Below, piece by piece: positions 1-8,609 of a stretch of DNA of 64,000 bases. The DNA is taken from the NCBI RefSeq assembly GCF_000720765.1, contig NZ_JODC01000016.1:62001-126000 (forward strand), read 5' to 3'. Source of the DNA: Streptomyces sp. NRRL S-646 (GTDB lineage Bacteria; Actinomycetota; Actinomycetes; Streptomycetales; Streptomycetaceae). Position 1 is the stretch's first letter. The number at the start of each line of letters is the position of its first letter. Position numbers and translations under genes: made by a program. The notes beneath the pieces were generated by a model. It had not been told where the DNA came from. It searched no databases and saw nothing but the letters and a program-made list of their open reading frames with translations.

Positions 1-158
1 CGGGACGATGCGGAGGACTTGCTGCCGTGGTCCATGCCCGGCATGGACGAGGAGTCGCTGGAGGAACCGCAGGCGGCCAGGGTCAGCGCGAGAGCGGCCG
101 TGACACCGGCCGCGGCGATGGCGCGGCGGCGCACAATGAGACGGGAAGAGAAGATCAT
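1..158 (-). CDS. DUF305-type lipoprotein, N-terminal part (cut by window edge)
   Basis: The first 52 codons of a secreted lipoprotein read leftward off the window edge. The start is the ATG at 158, followed by an arginine-rich n-region (RLIVRRR), a hydrophobic core and a lipobox LTLAAC, so the mature protein would begin with a lipidated Cys near residue 32. The next residues are a Ser run and MPGMDHG, a Met/His-rich stretch typical of the start of DUF305 proteins, which are often linked to copper or other metal handling. The DUF305 domain itself lies outside the window, so the family call rests on this N-terminus and on the DUF6153-type neighbour upstream on the same strand. Confidence 0.7.
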   Translation of the reverse strand, partial: MIFSSRLIVRRRAIAAAGVTAALALTLAACGSSSDSSSMPGMDHGSKSSASS

Positions 159-260
159 CGAGGGGGATCTTTCCGGGTGGGCGCACCACACCGGTGGCGC
201 GCGGAGAGGACAGGGCACGGTGCCGGTCCCGGCCGGTGGCCGGGTCTCGGCGCATGCCTG

Positions 261-698
261 TCACGTCCGCGCGATGCACGCCTGGAGCAGGTGATCTCGT
301 CCGCCGGTCGGCGGGCCGCGCAGCCCGCTCCCGCCCAGCGCCCCCAGCCGGGCCGGCGTCCATGCAGCCGGAACCGTGACGGCAGCCACGGCAAGGAGGC
401 CGGGCGCCGACGGAGGGATCCGCTCGTGGGCCGGGGTCGCCACACACAGCACCCCGGGCATCCCGGCCGCCCCGGTGGCCTGGAGGGCCGGGCCTGGATG
501 ATGCATGGCGGGCGCGTGAGCCGTGGTCATCTGGGAGGCGGCGTGGCCGACGGGCATCGGCGCGGCTGCGAGCACGGCGCCGTGGCAGCCCTCGGCGGCA
601 CTCGCCGGAGAGCCGTGCATGAGGAACAGGCCGAACAGCACCGCGCACACCGCCGGCAGCCGGGCGATGCCCCGCCTGCCTGCACGTCCGCTGCCCAC
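261..698 (-). CDS. DUF6153-like secreted protein
   Basis: A 145-residue secreted or single-pass protein of the small Streptomyces DUF6153 type. The GTG start at 698 was chosen because GAGAGGGG lies 7 bases upstream and the Arg-rich n-region plus hydrophobic core (LPAVCAVLFGLFLM) follow directly; a much longer open frame upstream has no such features. The mature part is rich in His, Met and Cys (CHGAV, MHHPGP, GVLCVA) and ends in a conserved-looking LLQACIART tail. The DUF305-type lipoprotein follows about 100 bases downstream on the same strand, probably one transcription unit. A role with metal ions is inferred only from composition and neighbour. Confidence 0.7.
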   Translation of the reverse strand: MGSGRAGRRGIARLPAVCAVLFGLFLMHGSPASAAEGCHGAVLAAAPMPVGHAASQMTTAHAPAMHHPGPALQATGAAGMPGVLCVATPAHERIPPSAPGLLAVAAVTVPAAWTPARLGALGGSGLRGPPTGGRDHLLQACIART

Positions 699-957
699 GT
701 CCAGTCCCCTCTCTGCCTCACCATTCGGCGCGTCGCCCGCGCTCGTCCGCCTCACTATACCGGGGTGGGGTATCGAGTGCCTCGGGTGCATCGAGTCCGC
801 AGCCGAGGACCTGACGGTGTGGTACCAGCCAAAGGGATCTTGAAGTCCTGACGGGCGCGTCGGCAGCCGGACAGGCTCCTCCCGGAGGAGGGGGCCGGTA
901 GCCGCGGTCTGTGATCGCGAAGGACGTTCGGGAGTCAGGACCGGTTCTTGATTCCGC

Positions 958-1656
958 TCATTTGTCGCTCGGTTGACGAGTGTGGGCTGTGTGGCGCCGG
1001 GGGCTGTGCGGCGGGATGGACGATGAGCCGCCCGCCGCGGCGTCGCCTTGAGGAGGCTGGTCGGCTGCGGTGGTTCCGGGCGCCGGCGGCGAGGGGCGCA
1101 AGCCGGCCAGGGTGACCGCGACCAGGCGGTGGACGGCAGCCTTGGAGGGCAGGCTACCGGCGGCGCGCAGGGCGTGCAGGCAGTAGGTCGCGAGCTCGCC
1201 GGGGGCGACATCATCGCGGATGTCCGCGGCCTGCGCGGCCTCGGTGATGAGGTCACACACGAGGGCCTTCAGGTGCTGCTCGGCGCGGTCGACGTGCTCG
1301 CCCCGGTGCACCAGCGCCGCGAGTTCGGTGTGCTGGGGGCGCTCGTGGGTGATGTCCGCATAGGCGTGGAGGACGGCTTGGAGCTGTTCACCGGGGGTGC
1401 CTGCCTGGTCGCGGACGCGGGCGAGGTGTTCGAGGTGCGCGGTCACGTGGCGTTCGTGCCACGCGGCCAGGATCGACTCGACGTCCGGGAAGTACTTGTA
1501 CAGCGTCGCCCGGCCGATGCCGGTCTCCTTCGCGATCTGCGACATCGTCACGGACGCCAGTCCGTGCTCGGCCACCAGCGCCGCGGTGGTCTCCAAAGTC
1601 GCCTCGCGGACCGTGCGGCGGTGCTCGGCGATCGTCTCGTTCCACAGCTTCGGCAC
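958..1656 (-). CDS. TetR/AcrR-family transcriptional regulator
   Basis: A 232-residue repressor with a classic N-terminal TetR helix-turn-helix: VTMSQIAKETGIG followed by RATLYKYFPD at about residues 37-58. The C-terminal ligand domain is less conserved and ends in a Pro/Gly/Ser-rich low-complexity tail. The likely start is the GTG at 1656; no strong Shine-Dalgarno precedes it, so leaderless or near-leaderless translation is possible. It diverges from the methyltransferase gene at 1778, and a perfect 15-bp palindrome lies between them inside the promoter of that gene. This makes local repression of its neighbour the natural reading. The ligand is unknown. Confidence 0.9.
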   Translation of the reverse strand: MPKLWNETIAEHRRTVREATLETTAALVAEHGLASVTMSQIAKETGIGRATLYKYFPDVESILAAWHERHVTAHLEHLARVRDQAGTPGEQLQAVLHAYADITHERPQHTELAALVHRGEHVDRAEQHLKALVCDLITEAAQAADIRDDVAPGELATYCLHALRAAGSLPSKAAVHRLVAVTLAGLRPSPPAPGTTAADQPPQGDAAAGGSSSIPPHSPRRHTAHTRQPSDK

Positions 1657-1696
1657 CTATGTAGCGTACGCGATGACGATGCCAAGACACTCTGGA

Positions 1697-1725
1697 TTGA
1701 CAGAGACAGACTGTCTCGATAAAGC
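1697..1725 (+). promoter_or_regulatory. Sigma70-type promoter with embedded TetR operator
   Basis: TTGACA at 1697-1702 is a consensus -35 box. About 17 bases further is a weak -10 (TAAAGC at 1720-1725, or GATAAA at 1718). The spacer is filled by the perfect palindrome GAGACAG-A-CTGTCTC at 1703-1717, an ideal position for a TetR dimer to block RNA polymerase. It drives rightward toward the methyltransferase. Seen directly: the boxes and the palindrome. Inferred: binding by the adjacent TetR protein. Confidence 0.7.
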
Positions 1726-1777
1726 TGGGGGCGTCGGGGCGATCCTGCCTTCCACGCGACGGAGAGGAGTGCTGCTC

Positions 1778-2441
1778 ATGGCACAGCCCGTTGACGAGCC
1801 GACTGCAGATCCCGAGGCCCCCGGCCACCAGGGTGCGGCCGACGCCGGTTTCCGGCACGAGGAGCTGTACGCGAGCCCTCCGCCGTGGGACACAGGTCGC
1901 CCCCAACCCGCCTTCCTCGCCCTCGCCGACGCGGGCCTCCTGCATGGCCGGGTGCTGGACGTGGGCTGCGGCACCGGCGAGCACACGCTCATGGCCGCGC
2001 GACTCGGCCTGGAGGCCACTGGCATCGACCTCGCCGCCAACGCCCTGGACCGTGCGGCGAAGAAGGCGGAAGAACGCGGCCTGATGGCGCGGTTCCTGCG
2101 CCACGAGGCCCGGCACCTGGCCGACCTCGGCGAGCGGTTCGATGTCGTCCTGGACTCCCTGGTCTTCCACGGCTTCCGCGGCTTCCCCGGTGAGGAGCGT
2201 GCGGTCTACGTGGAGAGCCTGCGCGCCGCGGTGAAGCCCCCGCGGGCACGTCATGCTCGGCTTCCGTGACGAGCCGCCGACCCCATCCGGGCCGGTGCAC
2301 CGACTGACAGCAGACGAGATCGGCACTGCGTTCGCCGACGAGTGGCGGGTCGACGCCATCGAACCCATCACGATCGATACCGCCGTACCTGCCTATGCCG
2401 AGGGCATCCGCGGCTGGCGCACCGCCCTCACCAGGAACTGA
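1778..2441 (+). pseudogene. Class I SAM-dependent methyltransferase, frameshifted
   Basis: The ATG at 1778 is preceded by GGAGAGGAG. The first frame carries a full SAM-binding core: motif I VLDVGCGTGEHT, the acidic residue in GIDLA, and LDSLVFH as post-motif strand. Near 2240-2250 the frame breaks at a run of five C; one base too many turns an expected VKPxGHVMLGF into an out-of-frame tail with a stop at 2269. The second frame continues as HVMLGFRDEPP to 2441 with the usual C-terminal methyltransferase helix and strand. Removing one C restores a single protein of about 220 residues. It may be a real pseudogene or a sequencing error in a C homopolymer. Substrate unknown; expression appears to be under the divergent TetR. 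Confidence 0.75.
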
Positions 2442-2527
2442 AAACCACCGCAGGACGGGCCCACACCCGTGCGCGAAACCTGTCGGCGCCCGCACCGACG
2501 GCGCCCTGCGGTCCAGAAAGGAAGGTC

Positions 2528-3241
2528 ATGCCGACCGCCGAAGCCCACATTCCCACCGAGCGTGCCAGCCGGTATCTCCTGCAATTCTGCCGTCACCTCG
2601 GCCAGATGAGCCGCATGCGTCACCAACCGCCTACCCGCCACGGCGATGGTGAGACGCCGCCGGCGGTGCAGCATGTCGATCACTCCGACACGCGTGGCGT
2701 GATCCACTTCGATGAAGGCCGGTTCACCCTGCAGGCCACGTCGGACACGCTGAGCCTGCGTATCGACGCCGACAACGAGGACACGCTGCAGCGACTCCAG
2801 AACGGCATCACCGCACGCCTTGAGAAGATCGGCCGACGTGACCAGCTGACGGTGGCCTGGCAGCGGCACCCAACGCCGCCAGGCCCACCCGACGAAACTG
2901 CCGGCCCGGCCTCCGCTCCCGCAACCGGGACCGCAAAGCGCCAAAGCCACGGCAGGACCATAGGACTGATGGCGGTCGTCGTCGTGGTCGTCGCCGTGCA
3001 CCTGTGGCTGGGTGGAGCCGCACTGGCCGCGTCGACGTGGACCGGATGGGCCGTCAACGCAGTCGTGGCGATCATCCTGCTGAAGGTCGTGTTCGTGGCC
3101 GTCCACGTTGCTCTGGGCCGCTTCGCCATCCGTCGTGGCAAGTCGCTGCGGCCCCGATGGCTGTTGCGGCACTCCTCACGGAAACCCATACCCCTGACTC
3201 CACAAACGGCCGAGGTCGCACCGGGCAAGGAGCACACCTGA
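2528..3241 (+). CDS. DUF2218 domain protein with C-terminal membrane segments
   Basis: A 237-residue protein; the ATG at 2528 follows GAAAGGAAGG. Residues 1-115 are a DUF2218 domain (TERASRYLLQFCRHL near the start, then SDTRGVIHFDEGRFTLQA and RLEKIGRRDQLTVAWQR). After a Pro/Ala linker there are two hydrophobic segments, LMAVVVVVVAVHLWLGGAAL and AVVAIILLKVVFVAVHVAL, then a basic tail, so the DUF2218 domain is probably cytoplasmic and membrane-tethered. Stand-alone DUF2218 proteins are usually about 100 residues, so the membrane extension is unusual. It lies just downstream of the methyltransferase remnant and may share its transcript. Biochemical function of DUF2218 is not established. Confidence 0.8.
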   Translation: MPTAEAHIPTERASRYLLQFCRHLGQMSRMRHQPPTRHGDGETPPAVQHVDHSDTRGVIHFDEGRFTLQATSDTLSLRIDADNEDTLQRLQNGITARLEKIGRRDQLTVAWQRHPTPPGPPDETAGPASAPATGTAKRQSHGRTIGLMAVVVVVVAVHLWLGGAALAASTWTGWAVNAVVAIILLKVVFVAVHVALGRFAIRRGKSLRPRWLLRHSSRKPIPLTPQTAEVAPGKEHT

Positions 3242-3265
3242 CCGTTCTGGACATCCCTGCTCCCA

Positions 3266-4516
3266 TTACGTCGGGACAGGCTCGACCCGGCGAGCGGTGA
3301 GGTGTCCGTTCTGGGCGAGTGCGGCGACGGAGACAGCGCAGGCCAGTCCGGTGGCCGTCAGCGCCGCCCAGGCCAGCCAGAGGACGTCGTGCTGCAGGGC
3401 GAAGTCCCACAGAGCGCCGGTGACGAGGTTGCCGAGGGCGATGCCCAGGCCGGAGACGGTGTTGTAGAGGCCGTAGTGCGTGGCGACGAGGCGGTCGCCG
3501 GACAAGGTGACGACGGTGTCCATCTCCAGCGGGTAGACCACGGTGGATCCTGCCGCGAGCAGAACCACCGCCGCCAGCAAAGAGGCAAGCACCGCGAGGG
3601 ACGAGCTGCGGGGGGTGAGGGCGAGTGGAACGAACGCGAGCCCCATCGCGGCCAGTCCGCGCACCAGCGCCTGTTCGGAGCGCCATCGCCCCATCGCCCA
3701 TCCGGTGAGGCGCAGCTGCCCGGCGACGGCGACCGCGGCCGAGACGACGAAGAGCCCGCTGGTCACCAGCGTGCCGCTTGCCCCGAGGGAGTCGGAGGCG
3801 GCCAGGGGCAGGGCGAGATAGAGCTGGAAGGACAGCACGTACGAGCCGATCATCGCGACGGCGAAGAGCAGGAAGGGCCGGTTGGACACGACCGTGCGCC
3901 ATTGCGACAGCACACCGCATTGCGCGGTGTCGGCCGCGTGGCCGTCGCCGGTGGGCAGGGCTCGCCACTGCAGCAGCGTGAGCACGGCGAAGATGGCGGC
4001 GGCGACCGTGCACACCAGGCGGAAGTCGGTCTTCAGCAGAGCGAGTCCGACGAGGGGACCGAGCAGCATACCGGCCTGGTAGTAGACGTTGAAGGCCGCG
4101 AAGGCATCGACGCGTCGTTCTCCCGCCTGGGCAGCCAGGTAGGCGCGTACGGCGGGGTTGAAGAGGGCGCCGGCGAAGCCGGTGGCGGCGGACGCGGCGA
4201 CGAGGGCGGGCAGGTTGTCGACCCAGCCCAGCAGGCCGAAGCCGACCGTGCGCAGGAGGCAGCCGACCATGATGGGCCTCTTGTAGCCGAGGCGGTCGGC
4301 GAGGGTGCCACCGATGAGGAAAAGGCCCTGTTGGGAGAGGTTGCGCACCCCCAGCACCAGACCCACCGCCCAGGCGGCGAGACCGAGTTCGTGGGAGAGA
4401 TGGGCCGCGAGGTAGGGCATCAGCATGTAGAAGCCCAAGTTGATGCCGAACTGATTGACCATCAACAGCCGGGCGGCGGGCGGGAAGGAGCAGGTCTGCT
4501 GCCATAGGCGCTTCAT
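3266..4516 (-). CDS. MFS transporter
   Basis: A 416-residue major facilitator with about 12 predicted membrane helices. The cytoplasmic loop [12 protein letters not shown] between helices 2 and 3 is the MFS signature (GxLaDrxGrkr). Its ATG at 4516 overlaps the TGA of the upstream PLP enzyme by four bases, so the two are translationally coupled and probably work together, for instance as exporter of the enzyme's product or of a related amino acid. The tail after the last helix is short. The substrate cannot be read from sequence. Confidence 0.9.
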   Translation of the reverse strand: MKRLWQQTCSFPPAARLLMVNQFGINLGFYMLMPYLAAHLSHELGLAAWAVGLVLGVRNLSQQGLFLIGGTLADRLGYKRPIMVGCLLRTVGFGLLGWVDNLPALVAASAATGFAGALFNPAVRAYLAAQAGERRVDAFAAFNVYYQAGMLLGPLVGLALLKTDFRLVCTVAAAIFAVLTLLQWRALPTGDGHAADTAQCGVLSQWRTVVSNRPFLLFAVAMIGSYVLSFQLYLALPLAASDSLGASGTLVTSGLFVVSAAVAVAGQLRLTGWAMGRWRSEQALVRGLAAMGLAFVPLALTPRSSSLAVLASLLAAVVLLAAGSTVVYPLEMDTVVTLSGDRLVATHYGLYNTVSGLGIALGNLVTGALWDFALQHDVLWLAWAALTATGLACAVSVAALAQNGHLTARRVEPVPT

Positions 4517-5652
4517 CGGGAGGCTCCCGTCGGCTTCGCCAGGCCGCCCGGAGCGAGCGGGTCGATGACACGGCTGCAGCGTGTCCAGCGGGTGACGGTT
4601 CGTTCGCCGGGATGGGCGATCTCGTCGGGCTCGTCCGGGGGCAGGTGGTCCAGGAGACCGTGTGCGTGGCAGTACGTGTCGTCGAAGACCGTGCCGACGT
4701 AGCGCTGGGGGCCGTCCGGGAACACGGCGACGATCCGGGCCTCGGCGGGCAGGGCACAGGCCAGCCAGCGCGCGACCAGCGCGACGGCGCCGACGCTCCA
4801 GCCGCCGGTGGCGTAGTGGTCGCGAGCGAGGCGCCGCGCCGCCCAGACCGCTTCGGGAGCGGCGACCCAGTGGACCTCGTCGAAGAGTCCGTAGGCGACG
4901 TTGCGCGGGTGGATGCTGCTGCCCAGGCCGCGCATCAGGCGGGGCGCGGCAGGCTGACCGAAGATCGTCGACCCCGTCGTGTCGACCCCGACGACACGCA
5001 TCCGGGGAAAGACGCCGCGCAGGACGGAGGCGATGCCGGCGGAGTGCCCGCCGGTGCCGACGGAGACCACGAGGGCGTCGATACGGCCCAGCTGCGCGGC
5101 CAGTTCGTGGGCAAGCGGAGCGTACGCAGCCACGTTGTCGGGGTTGTCGTACTGGTCCGGGTGCCAGGCGTCCGGATACGCGGCGAGGAGTTCCGCAACG
5201 CGGTGGCGCCTGGCCTGCTGCCAGCCTCCCGTGGGGTGCGGGACCTCGACCACGTCGAGTTCTGCTCCGTGGGCGCCGAGCAGGCCGCTCATCAGGGACT
5301 CCATGCCCGGATCGGTGACGACGGTGACCGGATGGCCGAAGGTGGCCCCGGCCAGGGCGAGACCGAGACCGAGGGTGCCGGAGGTGGACTCCACGATGCG
5401 GGCACCGGGCCGCAACTGCCCGCGCTCGCGGGCAGCATGCACCATGTACAGCGCCGCCCGGTCCTTGATGCCACCGGGGTTGTGTCCTTCGAGCTTGGCC
5501 CAGAAGCCGTGTCCGGCGGCGGTGAAGGGCTCCCCGATCCACAGGACGGGGGTGTCCCCGACGAGTCCTGCCGGGGTGCGCATCGGTCGTTTCACATAGC
5601 CCGGAAGCTCGAAAGCCGGGACAGGGGCAGGCGTGGGGGTGGGGTGATTCAT
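4513..5652 (-). CDS. PLP-dependent cysteine synthase-family enzyme
   Basis: A 379-residue fold-type II PLP enzyme. The ATG at 5652 follows GGAGGAGAAG. The Schiff-base lysine is in [12 protein letters not shown] (Lys63), the substrate loop is STSGTLG, and the cofactor-phosphate loop is [10 protein letters not shown]. The C-terminal 70 residues beyond the core are longer than in CysK or CysM. Such proteins are annotated as cysteine synthase family, but some close relatives act as cysteine desulfhydrases or make diaminopropionate-type amino acids. The reaction is therefore left open. It is the first gene of a coupled pair with an MFS transporter and lies downstream of a small secreted His/Cys-rich protein on the same strand. 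Confidence 0.88.
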   Translation of the reverse strand: MNHPTPTPAPVPAFELPGYVKRPMRTPAGLVGDTPVLWIGEPFTAAGHGFWAKLEGHNPGGIKDRAALYMVHAARERGQLRPGARIVESTSGTLGLGLALAGATFGHPVTVVTDPGMESLMSGLLGAHGAELDVVEVPHPTGGWQQARRHRVAELLAAYPDAWHPDQYDNPDNVAAYAPLAHELAAQLGRIDALVVSVGTGGHSAGIASVLRGVFPRMRVVGVDTTGSTIFGQPAAPRLMRGLGSSIHPRNVAYGLFDEVHWVAAPEAVWAARRLARDHYATGGWSVGAVALVARWLACALPAEARIVAVFPDGPQRYVGTVFDDTYCHAHGLLDHLPPDEPDEIAHPGERTVTRWTRCSRVIDPLAPGGLAKPTGASR

Positions 5653-5765
5653 GGCGTGCTTCTCCTCCGGCCGTTCAGCGCAAGGCTGCGGGCCATGGGA
5701 TAGGGAGGCGGAGGTGATCGGCTGGCCGCGCCCAGAAGAAGGGCGGGGACGCGGCTGAGGGGCGA

Positions 5766-6167
5766 TCAGGTCCGCAACACGCCCAAGCACGCCAGGGATC
5801 GGCCCATCGACAAGCCGTCGACCAGGACCTCCGATGACAGGTCGGGCCATGGCGCACGCGCGGAATCGTTCGTCACCCGGGTGACGGACGCAGCCTCGAA
5901 CGCCGACGGCGCTGGGACGACAGTGTCACGTGATGCCAGGACGGTCGGCTCGTCTTCATGGCAGCAGTGCCGTTCCGAGTCATGATCGGAATCAGCATGC
6001 GCGATTGCGACGGCGACGGGGCCCGCCAGGAGAGTGTCGGCGACGGCCGGGGATGCCGGGCCGTGGGCGCAGCCCATGAGATGCAGCAAAGCGGCCAGGA
6101 GCACCAGGATCGCCGCACCGGTCCGAGAAACGGTGCGACTGCCACGGCGCACCGGACCAGTCCTCAT
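5766..6167 (-). CDS. Small secreted His/Cys-containing protein (DUF6153-like)
   Basis: A protein of about 133 residues with an Arg-rich n-region ([11 protein letters not shown]) and a hydrophobic core ([14 protein letters not shown]). [18 protein letters not shown] stretch and a C-terminus [10 protein letters not shown] follow. The layout and the ending resemble the DUF6153-like protein at the left end of the window. The start is uncertain: ATG at 6167 gives the most natural signal peptide, while an in-frame GTG at 6188 would add seven residues. Neither has a well-spaced ribosome site. It precedes the PLP enzyme by 113 bases on the same strand. Metal binding is suggested only by the His/Cys/acidic cluster. 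Confidence 0.55.
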   Translation of the reverse strand: MRTGPVRRGSRTVSRTGAAILVLLAALLHLMGCAHGPASPAVADTLLAGPVAVAIAHADSDHDSERHCCHEDEPTVLASRDTVVPAPSAFEAASVTRVTNDSARAPWPDLSSEVLVDGLSMGRSLACLGVLRT

Positions 6168-6686
6168 GAACGCAAACAGTAACTCCACGATTGCTCATGG
6201 TTATGTTCCGTCGGGGCGTCGAGCGTGAGTGTGTCGCGCCCCTTGTTTAACGCTCAGTCAGATTCGGGTCGCGACCATGCTCAACCAGGCGGAGAGTGGA
6301 GCCAAGAGCAACCTTCCACGACGAAGTGGCAGGTCCTGCACCTGACCGGAAACCGAGATCGTCACACCCCAACCCGGCCGACCATCGCCGTCAACGCACT
6401 AGATGTGCTGTCGCATGAGGTTGGTGCCACGCCGACTGGCGCCCCCTGAGGTAACAGTCCCGGTGTGCGACGACGGCCCCTCCCCGGAGGACTGGGCAGG
6501 GCGGTCTTGACGGCGCGAGCCTGCTGCTCGTCGACGTCGCCCCGCCCGCGCCGCGTACTCGGTGCCGGCGCGCGGTGCTGAGCACCGGTATGGCACGCCG
6601 AAAGAACGTGGGCGGGGATGTCGATCCAGGCAGGCTCTGTTCGACGCAGGGGTGAGAGAAGGCCATCAACACGAGAGGCGAAGGCC
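6168..6686. other. Intergenic region without a supported gene
   Basis: About 520 bases between a leftward and a rightward gene. Several short open frames exist on both strands, but none has a recognisable protein, signal peptide or ribosome site. The region must hold the divergent promoters of the flanking genes; no confident boxes were seen. Confidence 0.5.
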
Positions 6687-7325
6687 ATGCCCAAGGTCCG
6701 CGTACACAACGTCACGATCTCTCTCGACGGCTTCGTGGCCGGCGCGAACCAGCGGCTCGACGCCCCGTTCGGCGACGGTGTCGGCTGGGGTGACGATCTG
6801 CACAGTTGGTTCGTCTCCGCGACGGAGGATTCCGCCGCGGGCAAGACCGGAATCGATGTCGACTACTTCACCCGCGGCGATCAGAACATCGGCGCCACGA
6901 TCATGGGGCGGAACATGTTCGGGCCGCAGCGCGGGCCGTGGGAGAACGAGTCCTGGCAGGGCTGGTGGGGCGACAACCCGCCCTACCACCACGACGTTTT
7001 CGTGCACACCCACCACTTGCGCCCGACGCTGGAGATGGCAGGCGGAACGACCTTCCACTTCACCGACGAGCCGTTGGAGACGGTGTTGCAGCGCGCGTTC
7101 GACGCCGCGGGCGGCAAAGACGTCCGGATCGGCGGCGGCGCGGCGGTCATCCAGCAGTATCTGCGGGCCAGGCTGATCGACGAGCTCCACCTGGTGATCG
7201 CGCCGATGCTCATCGGACGCGGGGAGCGGCTGCTCGACAATCTGGGCGACGGGATCGACGGCTACCGGGTGTCCGAGGTGGTCGGCTCGCCGACGGTCAC
7301 GCACGCGGTGCTGGTCCGCCGCTGA
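6687..7325 (+). CDS. Dihydrofolate reductase-family protein (RibD C-terminal type)
   Basis: A 212-residue protein starting at the ATG at 6687, preceded by GAGAGGCGAAGG. It has the DHFR/RibD-C fold signatures: VHNVTISLDGFVAG at the N-terminus, NIGATIMGRNMFG in the middle, RIGGGAAVIQQYL as nucleotide-binding turn, and LIDELHLVIAPMLIGRGERL near the end. These stand-alone proteins (pfam RibD_C) are common in actinomycetes as NADPH-dependent reductases of unknown substrate. The length is normal. Nothing in the flanks suggests riboflavin synthesis. Confidence 0.92.
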   Translation: MPKVRVHNVTISLDGFVAGANQRLDAPFGDGVGWGDDLHSWFVSATEDSAAGKTGIDVDYFTRGDQNIGATIMGRNMFGPQRGPWENESWQGWWGDNPPYHHDVFVHTHHLRPTLEMAGGTTFHFTDEPLETVLQRAFDAAGGKDVRIGGGAAVIQQYLRARLIDELHLVIAPMLIGRGERLLDNLGDGIDGYRVSEVVGSPTVTHAVLVRR

Positions 7326-7843
7326 CGCGCGGGGTCAGGGTTCGCCGGGGTGGGTGTGCTGCCGCACCCGCCTCGGTGGTTCGTCGTCGTCTTGACCCTC
7401 GTCGCTGCGCGACGGGTAGTCGACTGCGGGTGTGCCAGGGCCGGGCCCCGTGTGGCGGTGGGGTCGGCCGTTCAGTCGGGGCGCTGGTGCCCGCACATCC
7501 GGCAGCGACTACCGCCTCACCTTCGACCAATGGAGATCGCGCCCAACAACATCAACAACACCCCGCCTGAAGCTGAAACGGCTGACCGAGCGCGGAATCC
7601 TGCTCGAGACCGAGCAAGGGTTGTTCAGCCAACCGCAGCCGTAGCCCCTCCGGGGGGCAGCAAGAACCAGCCTGCTCAGCCGAACCGAAAGGCCAATCGG
7701 GCATCACCTCAGGTGCCCCCCTCTGGGGGCGCTCGGTCGCGCCGATGAGCGGCCACGTCGTTCTGCCAGCCTGCCGAGAAAACCCGTTGCGAGTGACCCG
7801 CATCGGATGTCTGATTGATCGGCCACCGATCAGGGGAGGGAAC
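7326..7843 (+). other. Intergenic region with a gene remnant and a hairpin
   Basis: At about 7530-7644 two overlapping plus frames together read IAPNNINNTRLKLKRL...GILLETEQGLF and end at a TAG (7642-7644). This looks like the C-terminal winged helix of a transposase-associated or regulatory protein, broken by one frameshift. At 7715-7730 a GC-rich inverted repeat GCCCCC-CTCT-GGGGGC is present but is not followed by a T run. The rest is unassigned; the promoter of the acetyltransferase gene should lie at the right end. Confidence 0.5.
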
Positions 7844-8422
7844 ATGACGACGTCGCTGCCCACCCCCTCGTTGCACACTGCTCGCCTTCGACTGCGTGCC
7901 TTCGAAGATACGGATGCGAACGACCTCTTCGCACTGCACAGCAGCGCCTACGTGCTGCGCTACTGGGACGCGGCACCGTGGAGCGAACGCGTGCGCGCCG
8001 AGAAGTTCATCACGGCTTGCCGGCGGATGGCACAGGAGGGGACCGGGGCGCGGCTGGCCGTAGATCGTGTCTCCGACGGGGCGTTCATCGGCTGGTGCAG
8101 CCTGAACAGGTGGAATCCGGACTACCGTAGCGCGTCGCTTGGCTACTGCTTCGACGATGCAGCGTGGGGCCACGGCTACGCGACTGAGGCCGCGCGCGCC
8201 CTGCTGCGGTGGGCATTCGACACGCTGGACCTAAATCGCGTCCAAGCTGAGACCGATACGCGCAACGTGGCTTCTTCCCGCGTGCTGGAGAAGCTCGGCT
8301 TCGTGCGTGAAGGGACGTTGCGGGAAGACTGCGTCGTCAACGGCGAGGTCTCTGACTCGTGGGTCTACGGGCTGATCAGGCGGGAGTGGCAGCCGTCGTC
8401 CGAGCCGGTTCCCACCCACTGA
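7844..8422 (+). CDS. GNAT N-acetyltransferase (RimJ/RimL type)
   Basis: A 192-residue acetyltransferase with start ATG at 7844 behind GGGGAGGG. The N-terminal TARLRLRAFEDTDANDLFAL is the standard RimJ/L opening. The acetyl-CoA pyrophosphate loop region reads AAWGHGYATEAARALLRWAF, and the C-terminal signature is NVASSRVLEKLGFVREG followed by LREDCVVNGEVSDSWVYGL. Members acetylate ribosomal N-termini or small molecules and antibiotics; the acceptor cannot be told from sequence. It is a single-gene unit. Confidence 0.92.
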   Translation: MTTSLPTPSLHTARLRLRAFEDTDANDLFALHSSAYVLRYWDAAPWSERVRAEKFITACRRMAQEGTGARLAVDRVSDGAFIGWCSLNRWNPDYRSASLGYCFDDAAWGHGYATEAARALLRWAFDTLDLNRVQAETDTRNVASSRVLEKLGFVREGTLREDCVVNGEVSDSWVYGLIRREWQPSSEPVPTH

Positions 8423-8609
8423 GTTCCGTCGCTCGGAACCCGGTATCGGCTAACCCTGAGCAACTGATCACTGCGTCTCATCCACACACAAAAGCGAACC
8501 GGACAAAGAGGTCGATCGCACGGCGGCGACAGCACGCGTGCGCGGCCCCGAGCGGTCACCGCCGGGGGCCGCGGGTTTGCGGGTGGCTGCGTCTACAGGG
8601 CCTTGCGCC

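Noticed and set aside
27..851. A 274-codon plus-strand open frame
   Set aside because: It covers the DUF305-type and DUF6153-like genes in antisense and has Arg/Gly/His-rich shadow composition.
3302..4507. A 401-codon plus-strand open frame
   Set aside because: It mirrors the MFS transporter gene; composition is unnatural (Gly/Glu/Gln-rich) and no motif is visible.
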